From: Isosphaeraceae bacterium EP7
Lineage (GTDB): Bacteria > Planctomycetota > Planctomycetia > Isosphaerales > Isosphaeraceae
DNA: 64,000 nt
Direction of reading: 5' to 3'
Assembly: GCA_038400315.1 (NCBI GenBank)
Contig: CP151667.1
Coordinates: 4,351,174-4,415,173 of the forward strand
Below, piece after piece: positions 27,152 to 35,485 of this stretch (the first letter of the stretch is position 1; each line of letters begins with the position of its first letter). The translations under genes were made by a program, and so were the position numbers. The notes under the pieces are model-generated. The model did not search any database. It worked only from the letters and a program-made list of their open reading frames with translations, and had not been told where the DNA came from.

Positions 27152-28387
27152 ATGCGCATCGGCATCGACGGCGCCTGCCTGTCTAACCGCCGCGGCTTCG
27201 GCCGCTTCGCCCGCGAGAGCCTCAAGGCCCTGGCCCGCGCCGGTTCCAGGCACGAATTCAAGGTCTTCGTCGATCGCCCTTCGATCGATTTGGTCGAGGT
27301 TCCGTCAGGCTTCGAGACCGTCCCCGTCGAAGTACGCGAGGCCCCGAGCCGGGCCGCCTCGGCGAACGGGCGTCGAGGGCTGCGGGACATGCTGGCGGTC
27401 GGTCGATCGATGGCCCGCTCCCATCTCGACCTGGCCTTCTTCCCGGCCAGCTACAGCTTCGTGCCGGTCTGGAACGTCGGCAAGGTCGTGGTGACGATGC
27501 ACGACACCCTTGCGCTGGCTCATCCCGAGCTGGTCTTCCCAACACGCGCGGGGCGGATCGCCTGGGCGATCAAGGAGCACGTCGCCGTGCTGCGGGCCGA
27601 CCGCATCCTGACCGTCTCCGACTCCGCGAGGCGCGACCTGATCGACTGGTTCCGCCTCCCCGAGAGGCGGGTCCGCGTGGTCACCGAGGGACCAGACGAC
27701 GCGTTCCATTGCAGGCCATTCGGGGCCGAATCCGACGCAATCTTGCGTAAATATACCCTGGAGCCCGGAGAGCGGTTCTTCCTGTACGTCGGCGGCCTGA
27801 GCCCGCACAAGAACCTGCCGAGGTTGGTCGAGGCCCTTGCCCGTGCCGGCCGAGACGATGCCCGGCTGATCCTGGTTGGAGACCTCGGCGATGTGTTCCA
27901 CACCCACGTCCCCGAGCTTCGAGCGGTCATTGAGAGGCTGGGGTTGGGGCACCGGGTCCACCTCGCCGGCTTCGTCCCCGATGACGAGCTGGCCTATCTC
28001 TACAGCCGGGCCTTTGCCCTGGTGCAGCCGTCGCTGATGGAGGGCTTCGGCCTTCCGCCGGTCGAAGCCATGGCCTGCGGCACGCCGGTTCTGTCGAGCA
28101 CAGCGGGCTCGCTTCCCGAGGTCGTCGGCCCCGCCGGTCGGTTCTTCGACCCCAGGGATATCGACGCCATCGCCCGGTCGATGCGTGAGCTTCTGGACGA
28201 TCCCGCCGGGCGTGATCGCCTGGCCGAGGTCGCCGCGCGACGCGCGGGCAAGTTCACCTGGGATGCCTCGGCCCGGTCGATGCTCGACTGCTTCGAGGAA
28301 CTCGCGCCCAAGCGGGATCGCCCCGCCGCCCCGCATCAAGGCCCGTCGTCGTCCATCGCCGGGCGAAGGCCGAGGATCCGCGCATGA
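27152..28387 (+). CDS. GT4 glycosyltransferase
   Basis: A 411-residue retaining glycosyltransferase of the GT-B fold, family 4. The N-terminal half contains MRIGIDGACLSNRRGFGRF and TVSDSARRDLIDWF; the C-terminal half contains LYVGGLSPHKNLPRLVEA and the family signature EGFGLPPVEAMACGTPVLSS. It probably adds one sugar to a lipid-linked acceptor at the inner membrane (family knowledge). ATG 27152 follows a GAGGGAGG ribosome site; the frame is open further upstream inside the methyltransferase gene. It overlaps the next GT4 gene by ATGA. Confidence 0.9.
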   Translation: MRIGIDGACLSNRRGFGRFARESLKALARAGSRHEFKVFVDRPSIDLVEVPSGFETVPVEVREAPSRAASANGRRGLRDMLAVGRSMARSHLDLAFFPASYSFVPVWNVGKVVVTMHDTLALAHPELVFPTRAGRIAWAIKEHVAVLRADRILTVSDSARRDLIDWFRLPERRVRVVTEGPDDAFHCRPFGAESDAILRKYTLEPGERFFLYVGGLSPHKNLPRLVEALARAGRDDARLILVGDLGDVFHTHVPELRAVIERLGLGHRVHLAGFVPDDELAYLYSRAFALVQPSLMEGFGLPPVEAMACGTPVLSSTAGSLPEVVGPAGRFFDPRDIDAIARSMRELLDDPAGRDRLAEVAARRAGKFTWDASARSMLDCFEELAPKRDRPAAPHQGPSSSIAGRRPRIRA

Positions 28388-29670
28388 CCTTCTGCATGCT
28401 GACCACCTTCTTCGGCCCTCACAGCTTCGGTGGCGACGCCGCCTTCGTCGACCGGCTCTCGCGGGCACTTGCCAGGAGAGGGCACGACGTCCACGTCATC
28501 TACTGCCGCGATGCCTTTGAGATGTCGCGCGGCGAGCAGACGCCAAGGCCCTACGAACCGCCGCCGGGCGTGACAATTCACGCGCTCTCGAGTCCGCTGG
28601 GGTTGCTGTCGCCGCTGGCAACCCACCAGACCGGCGCCCCCTGGTTCAAGCTGCGGGCCATTCGAAAGATTCTCCAAGACGTAAGGCCCGATGTCGTCCA
28701 TTTCCACAACCTCTCGCTCATCGGGGGCCCGGCCTTGCTGAAGGTCCAGGTCCCTCATGCCGTCAAGCTGATGACCGCACACGAGCACTGGCTCGTCTGC
28801 CCCCAGCATGTCCTCTGGAAGACCGGCGAGGGTTTGTGCCAGGCCCGCGATTGCGTCCGCTGCTGCCTGAAGGCGGGGCGGCCGCCGCAGCTTTGGCGGT
28901 CGAGCGATCTTCTCGAAGACTCGCTGACGCATCTCGACGCGCTCATCGCGCCGAGCGCATCGACCGTCGCCGAGCACGCCCGCCGCGGCCTGCGTAGTCC
29001 CATGCTCCACCTGCCCTATTTCCTGCCCGATGACTACGCGGGGACGGCCGCCCCTGCGCCGACTCCGTCACACGACCGGCCTTACGTGGTGGCCGCCGGG
29101 CGTCTGGAGGAAATCAAGGGCTTCCAGGACGCCATCGACGCGATGCGCCGGCTCCCCGAGGTCGACCTGCGGATTGCCGGCACGGGCGCCTACGAGGCAG
29201 TCCTCCGCGCCAGGGCCGCAGGCATGCCGAACGTCCACTTCGAGGGCCGACTCGACTCCACCCAGCTCGCCGCCCTCTTCCGCGGCGCCCGCGCCCTGGT
29301 TGTCCCCAGCCTGGTCTATGAGACGTTCGGGTACGTCGTCCTGGAAGCGTTCGCCGAGCGTACGCCCGTGATCGTTCGCGACCTTGGCGCCTTGCCCGAA
29401 TTGGTGGCGTCCAGCGGCGGCGGGTTCGTGTTCCAATCCGTCGAGGGGATGGTCGACGCCATCCGTCGGCTGGCCGACCCCGAACTCCGCGTTCGGTTGG
29501 GCGACAGCGGACATCGGGCCTGGAAGAGGGTCTGGTCGGAAGACGATCACCTCGACGCCTATTTCTCCCTCATCGAAGACTGCCAGCGCTCCCGCCATTG
29601 GGGCGAAGAGGCCGCAACCCTGCCGGCAGCGATCCCGGAGGCGAAACGGGCCGCCGCTCAGCCAGTCTGA
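28384..29670 (+). CDS. GT4 glycosyltransferase with Cys-rich insertion
   Basis: A 428-residue GT-B enzyme. The C-terminal half has VAAGRLEEIKGFQDAIDAM and the E-x7-E signature region VPSLVYETFGYVVLEAFAERTPV. In the N-terminal half, after HFHNLSLIGG, there is a Cys-rich stretch (about 138-162: LVCPQHVLWKTGEGLCQ, then ARDCVRCCLK) that could hold a metal. Similar Cys-rich loops are known in some exopolysaccharide GT4 enzymes, but the role is not established. It starts with an ATGA overlap and ends 13 bases inside the convergent GT4 gene. Confidence 0.87.
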   Translation: MTFCMLTTFFGPHSFGGDAAFVDRLSRALARRGHDVHVIYCRDAFEMSRGEQTPRPYEPPPGVTIHALSSPLGLLSPLATHQTGAPWFKLRAIRKILQDVRPDVVHFHNLSLIGGPALLKVQVPHAVKLMTAHEHWLVCPQHVLWKTGEGLCQARDCVRCCLKAGRPPQLWRSSDLLEDSLTHLDALIAPSASTVAEHARRGLRSPMLHLPYFLPDDYAGTAAPAPTPSHDRPYVVAAGRLEEIKGFQDAIDAMRRLPEVDLRIAGTGAYEAVLRARAAGMPNVHFEGRLDSTQLAALFRGARALVVPSLVYETFGYVVLEAFAERTPVIVRDLGALPELVASSGGGFVFQSVEGMVDAIRRLADPELRVRLGDSGHRAWKRVWSEDDHLDAYFSLIEDCQRSRHWGEEAATLPAAIPEAKRAAAQPV

Positions 29671-30758
29671 TTCGCGGTGTAGGCTTCTTCGAGTACCCTT
29701 CCGACCCCCTGGGCGAAGGCGGCCACCGTAAATCGGGCCGCGTGCGCGAGCCCGCGTGTGATCCGCACCGATCGCTCCGCCGGATCGTCCGCCAGGCGGT
29801 CTAACGCCGCGGCGATCGAGCCCGGCCCGACCTCGCCGAGATCGTAGGCCGCGTCTCCTCCCGACTCGGCGAGGGCCCCGCGCACCGAGGTCACCGCGGG
29901 GCATCCGCTGGCGAGTGCTTCCAGGATAGGCAGGCCGAATCCTTCTTCCGACGACGGATAGACCAAGGCCCTGGCGCCGGCGACCAAACCGTACAGGACG
30001 GCGTCCGGCACGCGCCCGGCCGCGATCACACCATCAGGGCCTCCGAGGGCTTCGGTGCCGGGCCCGGCGAGGACAAGCTTGATAAGTGGGTGATTCCGTC
30101 GGTGACGCTCGAATCCGGCGAGCAATGCGGGAAGGTTGCGGCGTACAGACGGCTTGCCGAGGAAGAGGAGATAATCGGCATCGCCGAGACCGACGGCTGC
30201 ACGGGCTCCGAGCACGACGGGATCGGAAGCCGTCCGGGGGTGGAACTCGGGGGCGACGGCCGGATCGACCGTCCGAAGACGATCGGGAGCGATCCCGAGG
30301 TGCTCGATCACGCCGCGAAAGGTCGCCCGTGATGGGACGATCACCAGGCTTGCCCGGTGGGCTGCCAGTCGCATTCGGCGACCGAACCAAACGCGGTTTC
30401 GCCACGTAAATCCCTGCGGGGCGGTCCAGAGCAGGGTGTCGAACAGCACCAGAACCGATGGCCCCGGCCAGTTGGCCGGGATCAGGTTGGTGGGCGCGAA
30501 GAGCACGTCTCCAGGACGATACGACCTGCCCAGCGCAATCCGCTCCCAGGCCAGTCCGGGCCAACCGACCCCTCGGACTTGTGCCGTCATGTTCGGGCAA
30601 TTCGGGATCAAATCCAGTCCCGCGGGATCGTGCAAGATGACCAGAGTCTCGGACGGCGGGCCGCCCGCATCGGCCCAGCCGTGTAGCAAAACTTCCAGAT
30701 AGCGACCAACACCCGTCTGTCCCAAACCCAGTCGCCGGCCGTCGACTACGATACGCAT
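29658..30758 (-). CDS. GT4 glycosyltransferase, convergent
   Basis: A 366-residue GT-B glycosyltransferase on the opposite strand. It begins MRIVVDGRRLGLGQTGVGRY, then has VPSRATFRGVIEHLGI, LLFLGKPSVRRNLPALLAGF and YPSSEEGFGLPILEALASGCPAV, the GT4 signature. ATG 30758 starts the conserved domain; the open frame upstream has no family support. Its last 13 bases overlap the end of the plus-strand GT4 gene, so transcription from the two sides converges here. It probably works with the cluster but is under its own promoter. Confidence 0.88.
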   Translation of the reverse strand: MRIVVDGRRLGLGQTGVGRYLEVLLHGWADAGGPPSETLVILHDPAGLDLIPNCPNMTAQVRGVGWPGLAWERIALGRSYRPGDVLFAPTNLIPANWPGPSVLVLFDTLLWTAPQGFTWRNRVWFGRRMRLAAHRASLVIVPSRATFRGVIEHLGIAPDRLRTVDPAVAPEFHPRTASDPVVLGARAAVGLGDADYLLFLGKPSVRRNLPALLAGFERHRRNHPLIKLVLAGPGTEALGGPDGVIAAGRVPDAVLYGLVAGARALVYPSSEEGFGLPILEALASGCPAVTSVRGALAESGGDAAYDLGEVGPGSIAAALDRLADDPAERSVRITRGLAHAARFTVAAFAQGVGRVLEEAYTANQTG

Positions 30759-31172
30759 GGCGACCCCGTCCGGCTTCGGGCCAAGAGATTCAGCCCGGCT
30801 ATTCTTATCATGGCGTAGAGTGCCCAGCGCGTTCCAGTCGATCTGGGCTGGTTGTCGGGCGCAACGATGCGCGAATTCCGACCGCCTCGGGTTCGCAAAC
30901 CTAGACGGCCGTGGTAAGATGTTTACGTCCAGAACAGAGGTGTCTAGCACCCCGCCGGCTCCAGGCCGTGTCTCCCCTCGCGGATCCCCTGCCTCGTTGG
31001 TCGCAATGCGCTGACTTCGACTCTCCGAATCCGAACGGCCCGACGAAGGGCCCGCCGGGCACGGACTTCTGGGCGCGAACTGGCCGACAGCATGATCGCC
31101 GCGTTCGAGGTCGGGCGACCATGCTGGTCGTGCCGCCGCTGCCCGTAGTCCGGGGTCCATAGGAGCGTTCTT
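30759..31172. other. 414-base intergenic region upstream of the DEAD-box helicase
   Basis: No convincing gene is seen. It must hold the divergent promoters of the minus-strand GT4 and the helicase. The best site is at 30892-30920, which would give the helicase a leader of about 245 bases. AGGAG at 31161-31165 is its ribosome site. Confidence 0.4.
30892..30920 (+). promoter_or_regulatory. Candidate sigma70-type promoter for the helicase
   Basis: TTCGCA (30892-30897), a 17-base spacer, then TAAGAT (30915-30920). Both boxes are four or five matches out of six to the consensus at ideal spacing. It lies about 250 bases upstream of the helicase start. Confidence 0.3.
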
Positions 31173-32522
31173 TTGCAGACGCAGATCAGTCCCGAAGAAG
31201 AGTCAGAAACCCCGATCATCGCGACCACCCCGACCTTCGAAGACCTGGGCGTCAGCCCGGTTTCTCAGGTTGCGCTGGCCCGTGCGGGTTATGCAGAGCC
31301 TTCGCCGATCCAGCAGCATCTCCTGCCTCCCGCCCTGGCGGGACGCGACTGCCTGGGTAATGCCCCCACGGGCACCGGCAAGACGGCCGCCTTCCTGCTG
31401 CCGATGTTGGAGTTGGTTGACGAGAGGGATCGTGCCCCGCAGGTCTTGGTGCTGGCACCGACCCGCGAGCTCGCCCATCAGATCGGCCGCGAATTCGAAA
31501 AACTGTCGTACGGCCGGAATACCCGCGCCGCGGCGATCGTCGGCGGCGAGTCGATCCACAATCAGATGCGCCAGCTCGGTGGCGGCTGCCAGATTGTGAT
31601 CGCCACCCCCGGACGCCTGATGGACCTGATGGAACGCAAGTCCATCCGGCTCGATCGCGTCAAGATGGTCGTCCTCGACGAAGCCGACCAGATGCTCGAC
31701 ATCGGGTTCCGCCCGGCCGTCGAAGAGATTCTCCAGTCGGTCCCGGCCGGCCGTCAGACCCTGCTGCTCTCGGCCACCATGCCCAAGGGCGTGAGCGACC
31801 TGGCTCAGCGGTACCTGAATAACCCGGTCGACGTCCGCCTCATCCGCGAGAACGAAGACGCGACCATCCCGGCGATCAAGCAGTCGTACATGATGGTCCA
31901 TCGCGACCAGAAGTGCGAAGTGCTCGTCAAGCTGCTCCAGCGTGAGCAGCCGCAGCGTGCCATCGTCTTCTGCCGGACGAAGCACGGGGCCGACGAGATC
32001 GGGGCGATCCTGCGTTCCGAGTCGCTGAAGGCCGACGCGATGCATGGCAACCTGTCGCAGGCCCAGCGCAACCGCGTCCTCCACAACTTCCGCTCCGGTC
32101 GGTTGAACATCCTCGTCGCCACCGACGTCGTCGGCCGTGGCATCGATGTTCGGGGCGTCACGCACGTCTTCAACCTCGACCTGCCCGAAGACCCGGAAAA
32201 TTACATCCACCGGATCGGCCGTACGGGCCGAATGGGCTCCGATGGCGCCGCGTTCTCCTTGGTCTTGCCCGACCAGGGTCGCCTGCTCGACATGATCGAG
32301 AAGGCGATTTCGCGAGACATCGAGGCCGACCAGCTCGAAGGGTTTAACCACCCGCCTCGTCCCTTCTTCCGCCAGCAGCAGCGTCAGCAGGGCGGTGGCC
32401 CGCGTCGCGGCGGCGGCGGCTTCCGCGGCGGACGTCCCCCTCGCCGGGGCGGCGCTGTCACCGAATTCCACAACGGCATCCGGCGTCCCAAGCGGTCGCC
32501 CCAGGGTGTCAGCCGCGGTTGA
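31173..32522 (+). CDS. DEAD-box RNA helicase with RGG-rich tail
   Basis: A 449-residue ATP-dependent RNA helicase. The family motifs are in order: FEDLGVSP with the Q motif (SPIQQ), APTGTGKT at 64-71, PTREL, VVLDEAD at 166-172, SAT at 200-202, and HRIGRTGRMG near 350. The last 60 residues are rich in Arg and Gly (GGGPRRGGGGFRGG and basic RRPKRS), a typical RNA-binding tail of RhlE/DeaD-like enzymes (family knowledge). It probably helps ribosome assembly or RNA turnover, often in the cold. The start is TTG 31173 with AGGAG 7 bases upstream. A 12-bp hairpin follows the gene. Confidence 0.95.
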   Translation: MQTQISPEEESETPIIATTPTFEDLGVSPVSQVALARAGYAEPSPIQQHLLPPALAGRDCLGNAPTGTGKTAAFLLPMLELVDERDRAPQVLVLAPTRELAHQIGREFEKLSYGRNTRAAAIVGGESIHNQMRQLGGGCQIVIATPGRLMDLMERKSIRLDRVKMVVLDEADQMLDIGFRPAVEEILQSVPAGRQTLLLSATMPKGVSDLAQRYLNNPVDVRLIRENEDATIPAIKQSYMMVHRDQKCEVLVKLLQREQPQRAIVFCRTKHGADEIGAILRSESLKADAMHGNLSQAQRNRVLHNFRSGRLNILVATDVVGRGIDVRGVTHVFNLDLPEDPENYIHRIGRTGRMGSDGAAFSLVLPDQGRLLDMIEKAISRDIEADQLEGFNHPPRPFFRQQQRQQGGGPRRGGGGFRGGRPPRRGGAVTEFHNGIRRPKRSPQGVSRG

Positions 32523-32552
32523 TCCCGCAACCCTGACTGTTCCGATGCACGG

Positions 32553-32583
32553 CGGCCTCGCACCATTTCCCGGTGCGAGGCCG
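32553..32583 (+). terminator. Terminator-like hairpin after the helicase
   Basis: CGGCCTCGCACC (32553-32564) pairs perfectly over 12 bases with GGTGCGAGGCCG (32572-32583) around a 7-base loop. It begins 30 bases after the helicase stop and separates it from the transaminase gene; only TT follows the stem. Confidence 0.6.
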
Positions 32584-32701
32584 TTGCATGCGCCTCTCGC
32601 AGCATTGTCCCTGATGCCGCTTGCCGTTACGCTGAGACGAGTGACCCACCCAGACCCCGCTCGAACTCGCCTCCCACCGCCCATCATCGAGGAAGCCCAC
32701 G

Positions 32702-33571
32702 ATGCCCGTCATGGCATGCCTCAACGGCGAACTGATGCCCGCCGACCAGGCTCGTGTCCCGATCTCGGACCGCGGATTTCTCTTCGGCGACGCCATCTAC
32801 GAGGTCTGCCGCGTTTATCGGGGCCGTTGCTGGCTCGAAGACAGCCACATGGATCGGCTGGCCCGCAGCCTCCGCGAGATGCAGTTCCCGCCGATTGACC
32901 TCGTCGGCGTCCGACGTCGGATGCACGCGACGATCGAGGCGAGCGATGTGGCCGAGGGGACGGTCTACATCCAGATCACCCGAGGCGTCGCACCTCGCGC
33001 CCACGCGTTCCCCAATCCACCTGTGCCGCCGACCGAAGTCATCGTGGCACGCCCCTACGACGACTCGGCCACGGCCCTGATGCGAGAGACGGGATGCCGG
33101 GTCATCAGCCATGCCGACATTCGCTGGGGACGCTGCGACGTCAAGTCGGTGAATCTCCTCGGGAATGTCCTGGCAAATGAGGCCGCGCATCGTGCCGGGG
33201 CCTTTGAAGCAGTTTTGATTGACCGAGACGGATTGATCACCGAGGCGACGCATTCTTCGCTCTGTTGGGTCAAAGATGGCGTCATCATCGGCACGCCCGA
33301 CGGACCGGAGATTCTCCCGGGGACGACCAGGCATCGCTCCGCGGGGCTTGCCGAACGGCTGGGCTTTGCCTTCGCCGATGGTCGGATTACGCTCGAAGAC
33401 CTGAAGCGTGCCGACGAGGTGATCCTCACCGGGACGACCATCGAGGTCCTCTCGGTGGTAACCATCGACGACGCGACCATCGGCGACGGTACGCCGGGGC
33501 CCGTGACCCGCAAGCTTCAGTCTGCATTCACCGAGGCCGTCCGACGCTGGCTTGCCGGCGACGAGGGCTGA
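32702..33571 (+). CDS. dat: D-amino acid transaminase (class IV aminotransferase)
   Basis: A 289-residue fold-type IV PLP enzyme. The opening MPVMACLNGELMPADQARVPISDRGFLFGDAIYEV and the PLP lysine Lys148 in DVKSVNLLGNVLANEAA match D-amino acid transaminases better than branched-chain or 4-amino-4-deoxychorismate enzymes (family knowledge). The reaction swaps amino groups between D-amino acids and 2-oxo acids, supplying D-Glu or D-Ala for peptidoglycan or recycling D-amino acids. ATG 32702 has AGGAAG about 6 bases upstream; ATG 32711 is a possible alternative. Specificity is inferred. A deacylase acting on N-acyl-D-amino acids lies 8 kb away. Confidence 0.85.
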   Translation: MPVMACLNGELMPADQARVPISDRGFLFGDAIYEVCRVYRGRCWLEDSHMDRLARSLREMQFPPIDLVGVRRRMHATIEASDVAEGTVYIQITRGVAPRAHAFPNPPVPPTEVIVARPYDDSATALMRETGCRVISHADIRWGRCDVKSVNLLGNVLANEAAHRAGAFEAVLIDRDGLITEATHSSLCWVKDGVIIGTPDGPEILPGTTRHRSAGLAERLGFAFADGRITLEDLKRADEVILTGTTIEVLSVVTIDDATIGDGTPGPVTRKLQSAFTEAVRRWLAGDEG

Positions 33572-33622
33572 GGGTTACCTCGGTCTCGTTTTCCCAGGCG
33601 GGCGGGCGCGAAGAGGCGGCCG

Positions 33623-34606
33623 ATGAGTCGGATTCCATCGAGGGTCGGAGCCGGCATGAATCCGATCGACAGCTCGCTCCTGTTCGAAGATGACCCCTAC
33701 GCCGCCCACTATCGCCGCGAGCCGCGGACCGGCATGCCCGTGCTCGCCCTCGTCTTCGAGAGGCCCGGAGCGGCGGGGACGGCCGAGGTCGTCGACGGCC
33801 TGACAAGGCTCCTCAACCGCAAGGGGAGGAAGCCACGGGTCGAGATCGTCCGGGTCGATGATGGGCAGGCGCACGCGGAAGTGCTGGCAAACGTGCTAGC
33901 CGAGGGCGACGAGCCGCTGATCCTGATCACCACGGCGACGAAGCCCTGGAGCGAAGCCCATCTGACGGCCTTGCTCAAGGCGATCGACCAGTCCGACCAT
34001 GTCATCGGCCGGCGCAAATGTTCCTTCTCAGGACGGTTGCGACGCTGGGTTTCGAGCCTGCCCTGGAGATGGATCTTCGCCGTGCCGGTCCGGGACGTGC
34101 ATTCCCCATGTCGCCTCCATCGCCGCGAGGCCCTGGCCGCGATCCCGCTCCAGTCGGCATCCGACTTCCTCGACGTTGAGATCCTGGCCAAGGCGACGTT
34201 CTTCAGCCAGTTGATCGACGAGGTGGACGTGCCGCCGCTGCCCTCGGACCCTTCAAGTGTCGCGATCCGCGATCTCGCGGATGTGTTTCGCCATCCTCGC
34301 CTGAAGTTCGTCGAGCCGTCAGTTCCAGCGGAAGATTTTCAATGCGATGAGGAACGTCCCGATGGTCCAGGCCATCAGGATAGCCAGCGCGGGGGCGACG
34401 GCGACGAACCCGGCCCCTTCGAGCATCACCATCCTGAGGGCGGAGATGATCTGGGTCAGGGGCAGGGCCTGAATGAAGGGCTGGGCGGAGGCAGGGAATC
34501 GCTCCGAGGAGAAGAAGACCCCCGAGAAGAGCCACATCGGCAACATGACCAGGTTCATCAACCCGCTGACCGTCTCGGTGGTGGTGGCCCGGCTGGCGAC
34601 CAGTAG
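33623..34606 (+). CDS. GT2-like protein of a planctomycete type, 3' end overlaps the convergent ABC permease
   Basis: A 327-residue frame whose first about 230 residues look like a divergent glycosyltransferase family 2 domain: a Rossmann-like start (MPVLALVFERPGAAGTAEVV), RDVHSPCRLHRREALAAIP and SDFLDVEILAKATFFSQLIDEV. No clear DxD is seen, so the catalytic state is unsure. From about residue 232 the frame runs for 288 bases antisense to the permease gene and the protein becomes low-complexity (Gly, His, Glu and Asp). The natural C-terminus may therefore be near 34310, with the rest an unusual extension or the sign of a frameshift. Start ATG 33623 or ATG 33656, both with a ribosome site. Cautious call. 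Confidence 0.6.
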   Translation: MSRIPSRVGAGMNPIDSSLLFEDDPYAAHYRREPRTGMPVLALVFERPGAAGTAEVVDGLTRLLNRKGRKPRVEIVRVDDGQAHAEVLANVLAEGDEPLILITTATKPWSEAHLTALLKAIDQSDHVIGRRKCSFSGRLRRWVSSLPWRWIFAVPVRDVHSPCRLHRREALAAIPLQSASDFLDVEILAKATFFSQLIDEVDVPPLPSDPSSVAIRDLADVFRHPRLKFVEPSVPAEDFQCDEERPDGPGHQDSQRGGDGDEPGPFEHHHPEGGDDLGQGQGLNEGLGGGRESLRGEEDPREEPHRQHDQVHQPADRLGGGGPAGDQ

Positions 34607-35389
34607 GCCGATCCCGGCGAAGGCCATGGCGCCCACGACGTCGACCAGGATCAACAGCCAGAACGATCCGCGAATCGGCATGCCGAACATCCAGGTCCCC
34701 AGCACCAGCAAGACGCCCAGGTCGGGGATCAGGAACGTGAGCCTGGCCCCGATCAATGCCAGCAGGAAGTTCCGCCTGGGCATCGGTGTGGCGCGGAAGA
34801 GCTTTAAAAGCTTGGCCACGCGGAAGTTGACCAGCAGGAATCCGATTCCCCAGAGCCCACCCCCCATCGTGTTCAGGCCGATCAGGCCGGGGATGAGAAA
34901 GTCGATGTAACGCGAGCCCGGCTCCTGCACGGCCTCATCGGCGGTCTTCAGGGCATCGAGGCGGCCGAAGCCGACCTGGAGGACGTTGTCGACCGCGGCG
35001 CGAGCGGTCAGGGCCTCGGGCCGGGTTGGGTCATATCTGTAGGTGAGGGGTGCATTCGTTGACGTCCCCGGGATGACGATCAGCGGCGTCTTGCCGGTTT
35101 CCAGCCTCGACTTCGCCTGGTCGACGCCCAGGACCTTGATCAGGAGGTCGGGCGTGCCAGCCTGGCGTTTTGCCTTGTATTCCTCGAGCTTCGCGAGGAT
35201 CTCTGGAGTGCCCGCGTTCTCCACGAGGTCGAGCTGGACCAGCTCGGCCGGCTTGCTCCGAAATGCAAGGCCCAGGCCGATGGCCAGGACTGTGGGGAAC
35301 CCGTAGACCCAGAAGATCCGCGCGGGCTGGCGGAAGAACTCCCGGAGCCTGGAGAAATAGAGTTCTCTGAGGGAGTGGTCTCGCGGCAT
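34319..35389 (-). CDS. ABC-2 type transporter permease
   Basis: A 356-residue ABC-2 membrane protein. One membrane helix near the start (residues about 25-45, FWVYGFPTVLAIGLGLAF), a large extracytoplasmic loop (about 45-160) as in the YhgE/drug-exporter-like ABC-2 group, then five helices from about 165 to 350, including GGGLWGIGFLLVNF, LVLGTWMFGMP and LPMWLFSGVFFSSERFP. It pairs with the ATPase gene 97 bases upstream on the same strand and forms an exporter with it; the cargo is unknown. ATG 35389 has only a weak GAG. Its last 288 bases lie antisense to the GT2-like open frame. Confidence 0.88.
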   Translation of the reverse strand: MPRDHSLRELYFSRLREFFRQPARIFWVYGFPTVLAIGLGLAFRSKPAELVQLDLVENAGTPEILAKLEEYKAKRQAGTPDLLIKVLGVDQAKSRLETGKTPLIVIPGTSTNAPLTYRYDPTRPEALTARAAVDNVLQVGFGRLDALKTADEAVQEPGSRYIDFLIPGLIGLNTMGGGLWGIGFLLVNFRVAKLLKLFRATPMPRRNFLLALIGARLTFLIPDLGVLLVLGTWMFGMPIRGSFWLLILVDVVGAMAFAGIGLLVASRATTTETVSGLMNLVMLPMWLFSGVFFSSERFPASAQPFIQALPLTQIISALRMVMLEGAGFVAVAPALAILMAWTIGTFLIALKIFRWN

Positions 35390-35485
35390 GAAGTCGCTCG
35401 ATGGGGCGTGTGGTTCGGGCGGGCGGCCCGAGATTGTGCGAATCGGGTCGTTCGGCTCTCGCGGCGCAAGGTCAGTCGGCTCGGC

